Positions 46,872 through 57,250 of a stretch of DNA of 64,000 nucleotides are shown here, one piece after another. The stretch comes from Branchiostoma lanceolatum (Eukaryota; Chordata; Leptocardii; Amphioxiformes; Branchiostomatidae). Position numbers and translations under genes: made by a program. The stretch covers positions 11,742,207 to 11,806,206 of the forward strand of contig NC_089736.1 of NCBI RefSeq assembly GCF_035083965.1. The letters are read 5' to 3'. Numbering within the stretch: the first letter of the stretch is position 1; every line of letters begins with the position of its first letter. Under the pieces are notes generated by a model. That model saw nothing but the letters and a program-made list of their open reading frames with translations. It did no database searches and was not told where the DNA came from.

Positions 46872-47243
46872 TTAAAGGCAACCAAAGCGATATTAGGGAC
46901 TAAAAAATGGAAATGAAAAAAGTGCATGAAATCTTTATTGGAGTGACATTTACTAACACTGTCTAGCACATTTGTGTAATAACTTGAAGTTCATACTTTG
47001 AGCATCTTAAAACCGTGCAAAAACATGCCATACGATGATCCCCTTAGTTTCGCGAGCCTACAAAAACCCCGGCGACGATGTTCAGTAAGTTCTCACATTA
47101 AAACGAAGTCATATTTTTGCATCATGGATGTCGCTATACATTATGATAGTGTTGTTTGAACTTATCATGTAGACAAAAAGACAAGATAAATTGACTTTTA
47201 AAATCCGATTTTCAGGTCCTAATATTGCTTGGGTCGCCTTTAA
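46872..47243 (+). mobile_element. piggyBac-like MITE with TTAA target duplication, copy 1
   Basis: Left end TTAAAGGCAACCAAAGCGAT, right end ATTGCTTGGGTCGCCTTTAA: inverted termini (AAGGC.ACC.AAGC) inside flanking TTAA (46872-46875 and 47240-47243). 372 bp, no ORF. Confidence 0.75.
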
Positions 47244-47454
47244 TGAATGCATCCACCACTTTTATGGTGCTTTATCTAATTTGTGCAACTTATCTGAAAT
47301 TCTCAACGTACAAAGATGTACATTCTGAAGTACACTTAATATATCGATCTACCTGTGTTACCGTTAAGACCTACAATAACTCTTAACACACCCGGGCGTA
47401 ACCCATACCACACGCCACCGGTGTTAACCGGTTTTGCAGGTTTTCTACTATCAT

Positions 47455-47740
47455 CGTACACAAAGATGGCGCCTTTAAACAGAGCCGAGGACGGTTGTTT
47501 ACACCAACATATCTCTGCGTCAGACGTGTAAAGGTAGGTTTAGATTTTGTAAGATTAAAAGGCTTTATTTATCCGATCTCCAAGTTTGACCCTTTGACCG
47601 CATGACTCAGTGTAAATCGTCACGTTGTCGCCAGGAGTCGTGGTGACCTTTGCCGGGATACGTACTCAACTTCTCAGTCTTACGTGTCAGGTCATTAACA
47701 TTGCCGACAGTCTCTAGTGTCCTGGGGGGAGAACACAGGT
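47455..47740 (+). promoter_or_regulatory. Candidate promoter / non-coding first exon region of the sialyltransferase gene
   Basis: A relatively GC-rich stretch in an AT-rich surround, containing two donor-like sites: GTGTAAAG|GTAGGT near 47534 and GAACACAG|GTAGGT near 47739. It lies 0.5-0.8 kb upstream of the spliced start exon. No TATA box is evident. This is a weak inference from position, composition and donor motifs. Confidence 0.25.
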
Positions 47741-48078
47741 AGGTTCTACACTGCAGTCCCAATGTATCTCACTCCAAGCATATCTTTCATTCATAGCTTC
47801 CTTCTTATCTTCAAATGTTTGTGAAAGAAAGAGTGTAGACACGTTGATAAAGGGCGTAACCTTAGCGAAGGTGCGGCGGCCATGTCACGTGTAATCTCTA
47901 CTCTCTACCAGACTAACTACGCCGGCTATAGGGAGAATATTTGCCAGGGTTTCACTTGCAGGCTAGGATGGCATATTGTACCCTCTCGTCATTGCCGACT
48001 CCCTTAGCATGCTATTCACTCTATTTGGCCACTTTCTACTATTTTCCCAGCGATCCGCGGGGCCTGGTAGAGGCTAGG

Positions 48079-48189
48079 TAATCTCCAAGCAGATTTATCG
48101 GTGACCCTGAGGCAGAATCAAAAGGGCCAACGAGTTTGGTCGGCCCTTTTGATACCCTGCTTGTCACCCATACATCTGCTTGGAGATTA
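48079..48189 (+). mobile_element. Foldback element family B, copy 2
   Basis: 111 bp; termini TAATCTCCAAGCAGAT as in 24212-24349, but different inner arms (ATCAAAAGGGCC facing GGCCCTTTTGAT). Lies 40 bp upstream of the acceptor of the sialyltransferase start exon. Confidence 0.78.
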
Positions 48190-48231
48190 TGTGACGTGTA
48201 GCTTCTGACACTGTTTCATATATACCTACAG

Positions 48232-48258
48232 GGCGAACACAACACACAGCCTTTGAGA
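48232..48258 (+). other. 5' UTR part of the first coding exon of the sialyltransferase
   Basis: A good acceptor (ATACCTACAG at 48222-48231) precedes the start codon by 27 nt, so the transcript probably begins in a separate non-coding exon upstream. Candidate donors followed by GTAGGT are near 47534 and 47739; neither is proven. Confidence 0.5.
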
Positions 48259-51200
48259 ATGAGACCCATCCTCAAGATGTACCTCGTCCTATCATGCTTC
48301 GTGGGACTCACCACTGTCCTGATGTTATTCAAATTAAGGTAAGGTCACAGATTCTCAAGATACTGATCAAAAATACGAAGATATAGTTGTAGATTGAGTA
48401 AGCGCCTGCGAAACAGGCATGTATTGTGTTGTCGTCCTGTCAAGGCCATTTGCCCCCCTGGTATTTGAAAATGGCTTCAATTCAGTTCTTGTGACTAGCA
48501 AAGGACAAAGAAGGGTGAGGCACAAACCTTAAGGTAGTCCTATGGTCTTTTTTTAAGGCCTTAGGGGCGGTGGGTTGTAATCCAACGTGTCTAGGGCACG
48601 GTATTCGAAGGTGGAGCCCAACCCTCTCCTTCCACCGCCTTTTGCCTCCCAACCGAAATCAGGTCGCAATTTTTACACCTAGGTGAAGTGAGGAAAGTCG
48701 TGTTTAGTGCTTTTCCCAAGGGAACAGCATCGGTAGCATGTCAGGGGATTCGAACCCGGGACCAATACTGACGTGGCTATGTGGCGGTACAACTGGCCAT
48801 AAGAATTTCCTCAAAGAACGCTAAGGTCTAAGAATAATCGAAAGTAGGTCGTTACAAGAAGGACAATACATATAGAAACTCATTCAAATATACGTCTAAT
48901 GCTATTATATATATATATATATATAGTTGGCCTACTTCAAAAGAAGGTTGACATTTATCTGTATTGTTCGCATCCACAATTTTTCATTTTTTTGATAAGC
49001 TTTATTCATAAAGCAAAAGAAAATAAATACGGTTTTATAAAATACCAACATGCAGAAAATTGCATTAAACGGTTACGTTAAGCTTTTTCTTGTTACGAGC
49101 ATATATATGAGTCTTGAAATTTGTTAATATTTGAAAGCATTTGCTTGATACTTCAGAAATACCCTGAGGCAAAATATGCTGGACAGAATGAGCCGGCCGC
49201 GGGTGCAGTCAGTCCCACAATTTGAAGAAGCGCCACACGCCCATGGGGACAGGAATTACAGCACGAATGCAACGGAAACGGAAATGGGAAAAATTGTTTC
49301 CTCAATCGAACGTGGGTGGACCTTCAACCATGAAGAACTAATGAAGTTGAGGTGAGATGTAGAATCTGTATTATAGTATAAGCATTATTGACTTTGTCTA
49401 ATTTTTTTTCCTATTGGCCTATCTAAAATTGTCGTCACTTTATTTGCGTATCGATTCATAGTTCATGGTTGATCGACAAATTTTGCTCAGAGTCACTGAC
49501 GAAAAGTAATGGATCCTACTTGAAATCCGCTAGGTGTCACTGCTAACAATGCGGTCCCAAACGTAAAGTATTGTCACATACATAGATATTGTTAAGCAAC
49601 AATGCTGAGTTAGGGCGGTCCCAAATGTGAATAAAAAACGGAGCTCTTGTTAAATATTCGGTTGTGAATAAAGAACGTTATTAGTCAGTCATCCACCAAC
49701 CTTATGAAATTACATGTATATGAATAGTCCTTATTGGTGTTTTTAACAGGACAAAGTTAGCTGTCATACATACAAGGGACGACTTCACACTGACTCGCAA
49801 AAACACGCCCCTGCACTCAGTGGTTCCATTCACGTCAGACAAGTACAAGCGGAAGCGCAACGTCACAGAAGACTTGTACAACACGCTACCCCAGGTAAAT
49901 AAAACAATTTTACACATTTAACAAGTGTAAATTTTACAAGTGCAAGCGTGGAGCAAATATGTATCTTGTGTATGATTGTGTATTATGTGATTGTGAACCC
50001 TGCAGTAAGTCAGCACTGGCTGCCATTGCACGGGTAATTTCTTACCAATAAACCATTTTTACATTTAGGGACAATCCATAAGAACTGTATGGCATGTCAG
50101 CAGATAGCAGGAAATATCTTCCCCATCGTTAAAATATGTTAGATATTATATAACGTTTATTTGGTCTTCCAAAAAATAAAAAATACGTCTTGAATATAGA
50201 ATAGTTACATTATGATTCCTGGCCCATGCCCGTAGCCAGGGGGGGTTCGGGGGGTTCGGACGAACCCCCCCACAGGCTTGAAGGTCCACTTTCACAGGCT
50301 TGAAGGTCCACTTTTCAATGTTCAAGATTTTTTTTCAAGGCAGACTTATTTGTATTTGCATCAACAGCAAGGCCACACAGGTTAGAATCCTAGAAAAAAC
50401 TGCTCACTTTGACTTTGTCTCTGATTTTTCCTCTCAAATTCTCTCAAAAACACAGGAAATGCCGTTTCAGAAGGTTCAATTCTTAGAATTTGAAACGCTC
50501 CAGGGTCCACTTTTTAACGCCCAATGTTGTTTATTTCAAGGCGGACTTATTTGTATCACCAGCGGGGCAGGAATCCTAGAAAAACTGCTAACTTTGTCTC
50601 TGATTTTTTTCTTTGAAATCCTCTCAAAAACATGGGAAATGCCATATCAGAAGGTTCAATTTTTAAAATTTTCCGGGGGGGGATACCCCCAGACCCCCCT
50701 AGAAAGCTCGCGCCTACGGCGCTCGATGGTCCCTCAAAGATTAAAAAGAACCCCCCCATTCAAAATCCTGGCTACGGGCATGTGGCCAATGTCAAATGAA
50801 TGAAAATATCATCATTGCTTCTTTTTTTTCCAGATATTACAATGTAGCCCCTGACCAAGGGTTTTGCCCATCTTGTCCAATGAAAATTGAAGATGAATTT
50901 CACTTTGTCTTTGAATGCTCTAGATATGATGTTTTACGTCATATGCTATTCACACTTCTCAAAACAAGTACAAGTTTTAAGAGTCTCGATGCTACACACC
51001 CTTTTGAGTACATATTTAAATGCAACAATCCCCACAATGCGAACATAGGTAAATATCTAAACGACTGCTTTCACATTAGAAAAAATCCTGAAGCTAATGA
51101 TTAAATCAATGATTATTACACAATATCGAAAACGTATGCTAGCCCTTATTGTATTGTATTAGTAATTATGATGTTCAGTCTTATTCTATACTTATACGTT

Positions 51201-54193
51201 TATGTTAACGAATTCTTGCCATACCTTGTACCATGTACAATTGCCGTGCAATAAAGTTCTTCTCATGTAATTGAATTACAGGAACCCCCAGATTTTCAGA
51301 CAAAACGCTTCAAGAACTGCAGTGTAGTCGGAAGCAGTGGGATCTTATCGAGAAGTGGATGTGGTCCTCAAATTGACTCCTCTGAGTTCATATTCCGGTA
51401 GGTGGACGCATTTGTTCGTACAATAAAAATAAGATTTTGTATAGTCAATAGTCTAATGGTCCAAAAATGACGAGATCGCACTTCTGTAGAAATCCACCCT
51501 CATTAAATTAGGACCCCTATCGCTCCACGTTAGCTCACTCGCGTAGGGGCCCTGATCTTCAGCGCCGGCCGGTAGACACGATTCTGGCGACGTCACCACC
51601 AAAACAGCTTCAGCCAGTCAGAGGGTTTGCTAAACCTCATCTGAGGCAAACGCGCAAAGGACGCTGGGAAGCTATCAATCAATCAAGCAGGTTACGTCTC
51701 ATATCGTTATTTTAGGTTCAGAACAAATTAACCGCCAAATAAGAATAGCTCATTGATTATTCATGAGCAACTGTCAGTAACGGTGCCAGAACCATGTCTA
51801 TCGGCGCTGAAATTCAGGGCCCCTACGCGAGCGAGCTAACGTAGAGCGATAAGGGTCCTAATTTAATGAGGGTGTACAAATCGAGAAACGTTTCCTGAAG
51901 TATCGAAATGAGGATGACAGAGATAGGTGTTTATCGTTGCCCTTGACTCGTAGAAAGCTTCCTGCGAAGGGGAAGGGGGACCTCGTGAGCTCAAATTTGA
52001 CCTCCACTTCCTGTCAGTCTGTGCCTTCACTTCCTGCTAATCTACTGTATTCAAACTACTACAGGCACGCAAGCAAACACACAAACAGACACACCGGACC
52101 AAAAAAAAACTTACACGGGGGTAATAAGGTCGTTCACGATTCAGAATACGCATGCGCAGCGACGTGTATTGTGGGTAATATGTCAAGGGTGAAGCCCCCT
52201 GAGACATAAACAAAACACGTCTGGACATTGTTATGCAAATCGAGACAATGGTCGAGGAAGAAAACGGTTTACAAGTCAGGGGCATTAACCTTTGACCTTG
52301 CGCATGCGTACTCGGAATTGATAAGGACCTTATTATTCTTCTCATTCCAGGTTCAACCTTCCTCCTCTCGTGAAACAGTACACCGGTGACGTAGGAAAAA
52401 GGACGGATCTTGTAACATGTAACCGTCATAGGTTGAGCAAAAGGTCAGTAACATGTTGTATCTAAGACTAGACACATCAGTTTCAGTTTATTCATTTCGC
52501 CAGGGTACCAGTGATCTGTTTAAATAATGTAAGTGTCAATTAACTGTCTTCCTTCTTGTTTTGCTTCCAGGCTATCTAAGTTGGACTCATCTAAGGACAG
52601 AAAACTTTTCAAAGGGATCTTGAACGGACAGTTTCCGACTTTGTCATATATCTGGCTTTTCCCCTTTTCTGTACTTAGCGACGTGAAGAATATACTATCA
52701 TTTCCCGACATATTGGAGAAAATAGGGTCTCCCGTAAAGGCCGTCTTTAGCAATCCAAGGTACAGCATTCGTAGCAAAAGATTCTGGCAGAAAAATGGCG
52801 TGAAAGAAACGTTAATGACATCTGGTAAGTAAGCAATATTTTGTATAACTTTCTTACAGTATGGCAAAGGGCTGACTAGATATTATTTACAAATATGATA
52901 TTCAAGTACGAGATCAAAAGGTACAAGTAATCGAAGCGTTGTGTAATATTTAAGGAGAAAGACCTGATTTGTTCTTGCAATGTTCCTTACAGACACAAAT
53001 CCTGCACGCGATTATAATTGCTTGCTTTTAGTCATTCTGGATGATGAATTGAACAAGATTGTGACAATTTGAGAATTTCCGAAAAATCATGGGATATCTA
53101 TTGTTCTCCTCCCGTACGTTTCAACTTCGTCAGCTTTGCTTTTCATGTGACATATATTGTTATCCTCCCATAGGTTTGACCTTCGTCAGCTTTGCTTATC
53201 GTGTGATATCTATTGTTATCCTCCCGTAGGTTTCACCTTCGTCAGCTCTGCTTATCAAATGATATCTATTGTTATCCTCCCGTAGGTTTCACCTTCGTCA
53301 GCTTTGCTTATCATGTGATATCTATTGTTATCTTCCCGTAGGTTTCACCTTCGTCAGCTTTGCTTATCATGTGATATCTATTGTTATCCTCCCGTAGGTT
53401 TCACCTTCGTCAGCTTTGCTTATCATGTGATATCTATTGTTATCTTCCCGTTGGATTCAACTTCGTCAGCTTTGCTTATCATGTGATATCTATTGTTATC
53501 CTCCCGTAGGTTTCACCTTCGTCAGCTTTGCTTATCATGTGATATCTATTGTTATCCTCCCGTAGGTTTCACCTTCGTCAGCTTTGCTTATCATGTGATA
53601 TCTATTGTTATCCTCCCGTAGGTTTCACCTTCGTCAGCTTTGCTTATCATGTGATATCTATTGTTATCCTCCCGTAGGTTTCAACTTCGTCAGCTTTGCT
53701 TATCATGTGACATCTATTGTTATCCTCCCATAGGTTTGACCTTCGTCAGCTTTGCTTATCGTGTGATATCTATTGTTATCTTCCCGTTGGATTCACCTTC
53801 GTCAGCTTTGCTTATCATGTGATATCTATTGTTATCCTCCCGTAGGTTTCACCTTCGTCAGCTCTGCTTATCATGTGATATCTATTGTTATCCTCCCGTA
53901 GGTTTCACCTTCGTCAGCTTTGCTTATCATATGATATCTATTGTTATCCTCCCGTAGGCTTCACCTTCGTCAGCTTCGCTTTAGAAGTGTGCGATGAAGT
54001 TCACGTGTACGGCTTCTGGCCGTATTTGGTGGACCGGCGCGGCAACGAGATAGGCTACCACTACACTGACGATAATCATTATGGGAGGGGACTGACCACG
54101 CGTGGACACAAGATGCCGCGAGAGTTTGCCAAACTACTGGACATGTACAAGAAAGGAGTTTTGAGACTCGTGACAGATAAATGCCTTGCATAA
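48259..54193 (+). CDS. ST8Sia-type alpha-2,8-sialyltransferase (GT29), ST8Sia1/5/6-like
   Basis: Golgi type II membrane enzyme that transfers Neu5Ac from CMP-Neu5Ac to a terminal sialic acid. Exons: 48259-48338, 49157-49351, 49750-49894, 51282-51397, 52351-52443, 52571-52824, 53958-54193 (1119 nt, 372 aa plus TAA). Residues ~7-25 form the signal anchor after MRPILK. Sialylmotif L spans ~152-190 (VVGSSGILSRSGCG, then FRFNLPP and DVGKRTDLVT); motif S is ~295-317 (FALEVCDEVHVYGFWP); motif III is YHYTD (~328-332); motif VS is H345-x4-E350. Cys153, Cys167, Cys306 and the C-terminal Cys370 fit the ST8 disulphide pattern. The C terminus (YKKGVLRL...C) resembles ST8Sia1 more than ST8Sia2/3/4. Oddity: the normally near-invariant Asn of VGN[GS]G is Ser158. 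The start ATG is the first in its exon, which begins at the acceptor 48231/48232. Confidence 0.94.
48560..48780 (-). mobile_element. tRNA-derived SINE-like element, reverse orientation
   Basis: Contains GGTGAAGTGAGGAAAGTCGT, TTTTCCCAAGGGAACAGCAT and GGGATTCGAACCCGGGAC, the reverse of the B-box text at 36868-37005. Sialyltransferase intron 1. Confidence 0.55.
50221..50787 (+). mobile_element. Non-autonomous element with GCCCGTAGCCAGG termini
   Basis: Left end ATGCCCGTAGCCAGGGGGGG; right end CCTGGCTACGGGCATG. Subterminal G-runs on the left and C-runs on the right pair with each other. The interior is two diverged copies of a ~250-bp unit (AAGGTCCACTTTTCAATG, CAAGGCAGACTTATTTGTAT and counterparts). 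It keeps a 167-aa frame open by chance. In sialyltransferase intron 3. Confidence 0.7.
50830..51262 (+). mobile_element. LINE (non-LTR retrotransposon) 3' fragment
   Basis: The + frame ending at 51104 carries the C-terminal Cys/His knuckle of LINE ORF2 proteins: CPSCPMKIEDEFHFVFECSR, then Y-x-x-LR. After the stop comes a tail with TTGCCATACCTTGTACCATG and a final CAATAAAGTTC. 5'-truncated, directly after the element at 50221-50787, in the same intron. Confidence 0.8.
51496..51873 (+). mobile_element. MITE with ~90-bp inverted arms (sialyltransferase intron 4)
   Basis: Left arm from ACCCTCATTAAATTAGGACC through CGCGTAGGGGCCCTGA to TTCAGCGCCG; the right arm is its complement with a few differences. 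378 bp total, with no coding capacity. Confidence 0.82.
52123..52334 (+). mobile_element. Foldback element family A, copy 4, abutting a splice acceptor
   Basis: Arms AATAAGG ... TACGCATGCGCA and the counterpart TGCGCATGCGTA ... CCTTATT, more diverged than other copies. The right end is 16 bp from the acceptor of the exon at 52351, so the polypyrimidine tract starts directly after the element. Confidence 0.75.
53101..53957 (+). repeat. 56-bp tandem array carrying copies of the last-exon acceptor of the sialyltransferase
   Basis: About 15 units of 56 bp. Each reads like TCCTCCCGTAG|GTTTCACC then TTCGTCAGCTTTGCTT, matching the real junction CTCCCGTAG|GCTTCACC at 53957/53958 and 24 nt of exon. 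The remainder (ATCATGTGATATCTATTGTT) is filler. Variants include CCATAG, CCGTTG and TTCCCG. Every decoy acceptor is in the same phase as the real one but hits a stop (the TAG of the next acceptor) at the end of the unit. Confidence 0.96.
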
Positions 54194-54770
54194 CCAGTGA
54201 ACCACCTCAACTGACGATTTCGCAATATAAGACGTGAAATCAAGCGCCTTTGCAAGAAATAACATGGCGGATAAGCAAAAAGTAATTAGAACGGACCATA
54301 CTAAGTTAAATATGGGAGTCATTGGATGACATATGACCACAAGATGTAATGCTTGAGAAAATCGATAGATGGCGCTCAACACCTGAAGGTTGCATCTCGG
54401 GTTCCATTTGGTGATTGTATGTAGTCGACCACGTATTATGTACTGCATTTAGTTCATTCGAAAAACGTGTGAATATAGTATTTTCACGGTTTTACCTTTG
54501 TAAAATCCGTGACAACCTTCACAGCTGACTCGGTCTGTGAGAGCATAGAAATTGCTTTTAAGAATTAAAATAGCTTCATAGAAATTGCTTTTTTTTAATT
54601 AGAATTCAGGAAACACATCAGCAAAGCATCAATTGTGTATTAGAATTAATAATCCTGACTATATGTGTTGTTTATTAGGTTAACGCAAACGAAAGCGTTT
54701 CACTGTTTATTATAGGGGACAATCAGAAGGTTTCGATGATGTACCAACGTATCCTTGAGTGCACGGTACA

Positions 54771-55314
54771 TTAAAGGCAACCTAAGCAGTATTAGGGCGC
54801 TGAAAGTCGTATTTTCAAAATCAATTTTTAAGTGATTTCTATCCATAGTAAGTTTGAATAACACTATGCCATTGTACATCGACCATCATGAACCAAATAT
54901 ACGATGTCGTTGTGTGGTGGGAACTCATTGAAAATCTGAGCACTTGGAGGCCAGCCATTATTTCAAATCTTCCAAACATGCACGATTCTGACCAATTAGT
55001 CCCGAACGCTTCCAGACAATTAATCACGTGGTCATGTCTCAATTTACTCTGACATTGTGACGTCATGCGACCGGAAGTTACCGAACATTGTCGACAGAAA
55101 ACGGTAACGGCTGGATTCTGGGCTGATTTTTGGGTGGTACCAATAAATGAAATGCACCTTCTGCGACTTGTTGCTGCACAATGTTTTAACGCCCAAAGTA
55201 TGAAATAATGATGTAAATGTGCTAATATGGGGCAGTAAATGTCAATTTCATATAGATTTCCCTATCCAGAATATTTCCACTTTTACCCACTGAATTCGCT
55301 TAGGGTACCTTTAA
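54771..55314 (+). mobile_element. piggyBac-like MITE with TTAA target duplication, copy 2
   Basis: Left end TTAAAGGCAACCTAAGC, right end GCTTAGGGTACCTTTAA, both inside TTAA (54771-54774, 55311-55314). 544 bp, non-coding. Same family as 46872-47243. Lies 0.6 kb after the sialyltransferase stop. Confidence 0.77.
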
Positions 55315-55961
55315 GGGAGGGGTTGCTTTGAATAATTGTCTTTCAATCTGTGCGTTTATCTATCATTTTGGCTCATATATCGAATTCCATACAAAAAGGG
55401 GCTAGAACAAAAGAAATAATAGAATTTTTGGTAGATTAAGCGGAAATATAAAACACATACAACTAAGATTAGCAAAGGCTCTAGTCATGGCCCTTATGTA
55501 TTCACCGGAAACTATGTTGTCCTAAAATTATTACAAACATACATGGCACTGGCTGGTGATTAATATGTAGCTGCAATTTACTCAAAATATGCCCACAGTA
55601 GAACGAATCATCCATAAAAAAAATCTGAGCATATTTTTCTATCAATCAAATCGTTAACATGCATATGAAACATTTGTTTCTGGTATATACCATCCACAAC
55701 CAATGCTTGTCGGCCATGCATCTTAGCTTCGATATACCTCATGAGGTTTACGGCTCTAGTGTTATGGATTCAAATAAGACAAATATTGTATATTGAAAGT
55801 AAAAATTAACGAACGTGTATAAACCCAACTCGTAGTTGAACCCTGAAAATATATATACGGTACGTTATTCTATTGAACCATCTGAAATTGTCTTTACTTC
55901 TTTAACATATCTATTCAGAGGTTTGGTATAAAAACCTAGTTCTACCAGATATGTCCTTATA

Positions 55962-56775
55962 GTCACTAACGAAAGATAGCGGATGCTATCTGAAACGTCT
56001 GAGTGTTTCAAAATTTTATCCAGTTGCTTGAGTAATTATTTTTGGCGTATCTTATTACCTGGATGTCTAACCTTCACCAGCGTGTACGGTACGTTAGTAC
56101 ACCGGAACTCCACAGTTTCGTACACATATATGTCTGAATCTTTGTATGACAGTTTCACGAAATGAATACTCGGCCTTTTATAGCAAAAATATCTAATGAA
56201 AATAATATGAATGTAAAGTAATAATAAAAATAATAAAAAATAGAATAGATAAAAAATAAAATGAAAATAATATAAAAACAATATAGATAATATGATATAA
56301 ATATTTGATATAAATGTGCTATTCTTTCATATAACGTGAATACGACACCTATCTCATTGAACTGTTTTTTTCAGCAAATAGCTAAAGATGCACGTTTTGC
56401 CCAATAGGGGTTTAAACGGCGTTCATTATCTCTGTAGTACAGCAGTCCATAAAAATGTACGTTTTTGTTTGTTGTATTGTGCGCGTACTAAATTACGGGG
56501 TGCCGCTCTATTCATTAAGGTATGATTCAATTAGCGAGCAGTTTTTGATCTATGGAGTCCCATGTGTGCATTATAAACATCTAATAGAGCCTGCAAAATG
56601 GGCTAACCACATTTACGAGATTAGCCCCTTTGATGTGTAAACATCACTGCGCTTTTGAATTCTTCAAAACCTAATGATGTTATACCCCAATGATATATAC
56701 ATATGTTGATGAAGGTTAGACATCCAGGTAATAAAATACGCCAAAAATAGCAACTGGATAAGATTTTCAAAATTA
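55962..56775 (+). repeat. Pair of dispersed repeat D copies in inverted orientation
   Basis: One copy reads + at 55962-56082, and the 3' part of another reads - at 56705-56775 (GTTGATGAAGGTTAGACATC). The ~620 bp between them is AT-rich and shows no gene. Confidence 0.5.
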
Positions 56776-57032
56776 GCGTATATATACATGTGTATTATCT
56801 TCTTTCTACTTTTGAGGGTTAGCGGATCTAAATCATTTCCATATATTCTATTAACGAAGCTGAAAAAGTTGACATCCTCAAGCTCGTACTTGTGGGCGCC
56901 TTCTGGATAGTTAAAAAAACTGCTCTTACTTTACTCTTGATATTGATAGGTAAATTCTTCACCAAAGACAAGATACCTGTTTCTAATCTTGTATATCTTA
57001 ACCGAATTCTGAAGAAGCCGTATCATAACATT

Positions 57033-57250
57033 TCAAAGTCGTAAAAAATGATACAACTTTGAACAGAGACGGGGGGTGACACAGGTTATCTGGCACTTAC
57101 GACCCGTTGCTGCAGTCACGTGGCTCTATCGTCACCTTTCAAAGTCGTAAAAAAATGATAAAACTTTTAACAGAGACGGGGGGCGACACAGGTTATCTGG
57201 CACCTACGACCCGTTGCTGCTGTCACGTGGCTCTATCGTTACGTCCCGGA
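57033..57250 (+). repeat. Two-copy tandem duplication, ~107 bp
   Basis: TTTCAAAGTCGTAAAAAATG, AACAGAGACGGGGGG.GACAC and GACCCGTTGCTGC.GTCACG occur twice in succession with few differences. Confidence 0.85.

Noticed and set aside
50300-50803. 167-aa + frame in sialyltransferase intron 3
   Set aside because: Covers the two internal copies of the GCCCGTAGCCAGG-ended element; protein unlike any family and internally duplicated with the element.
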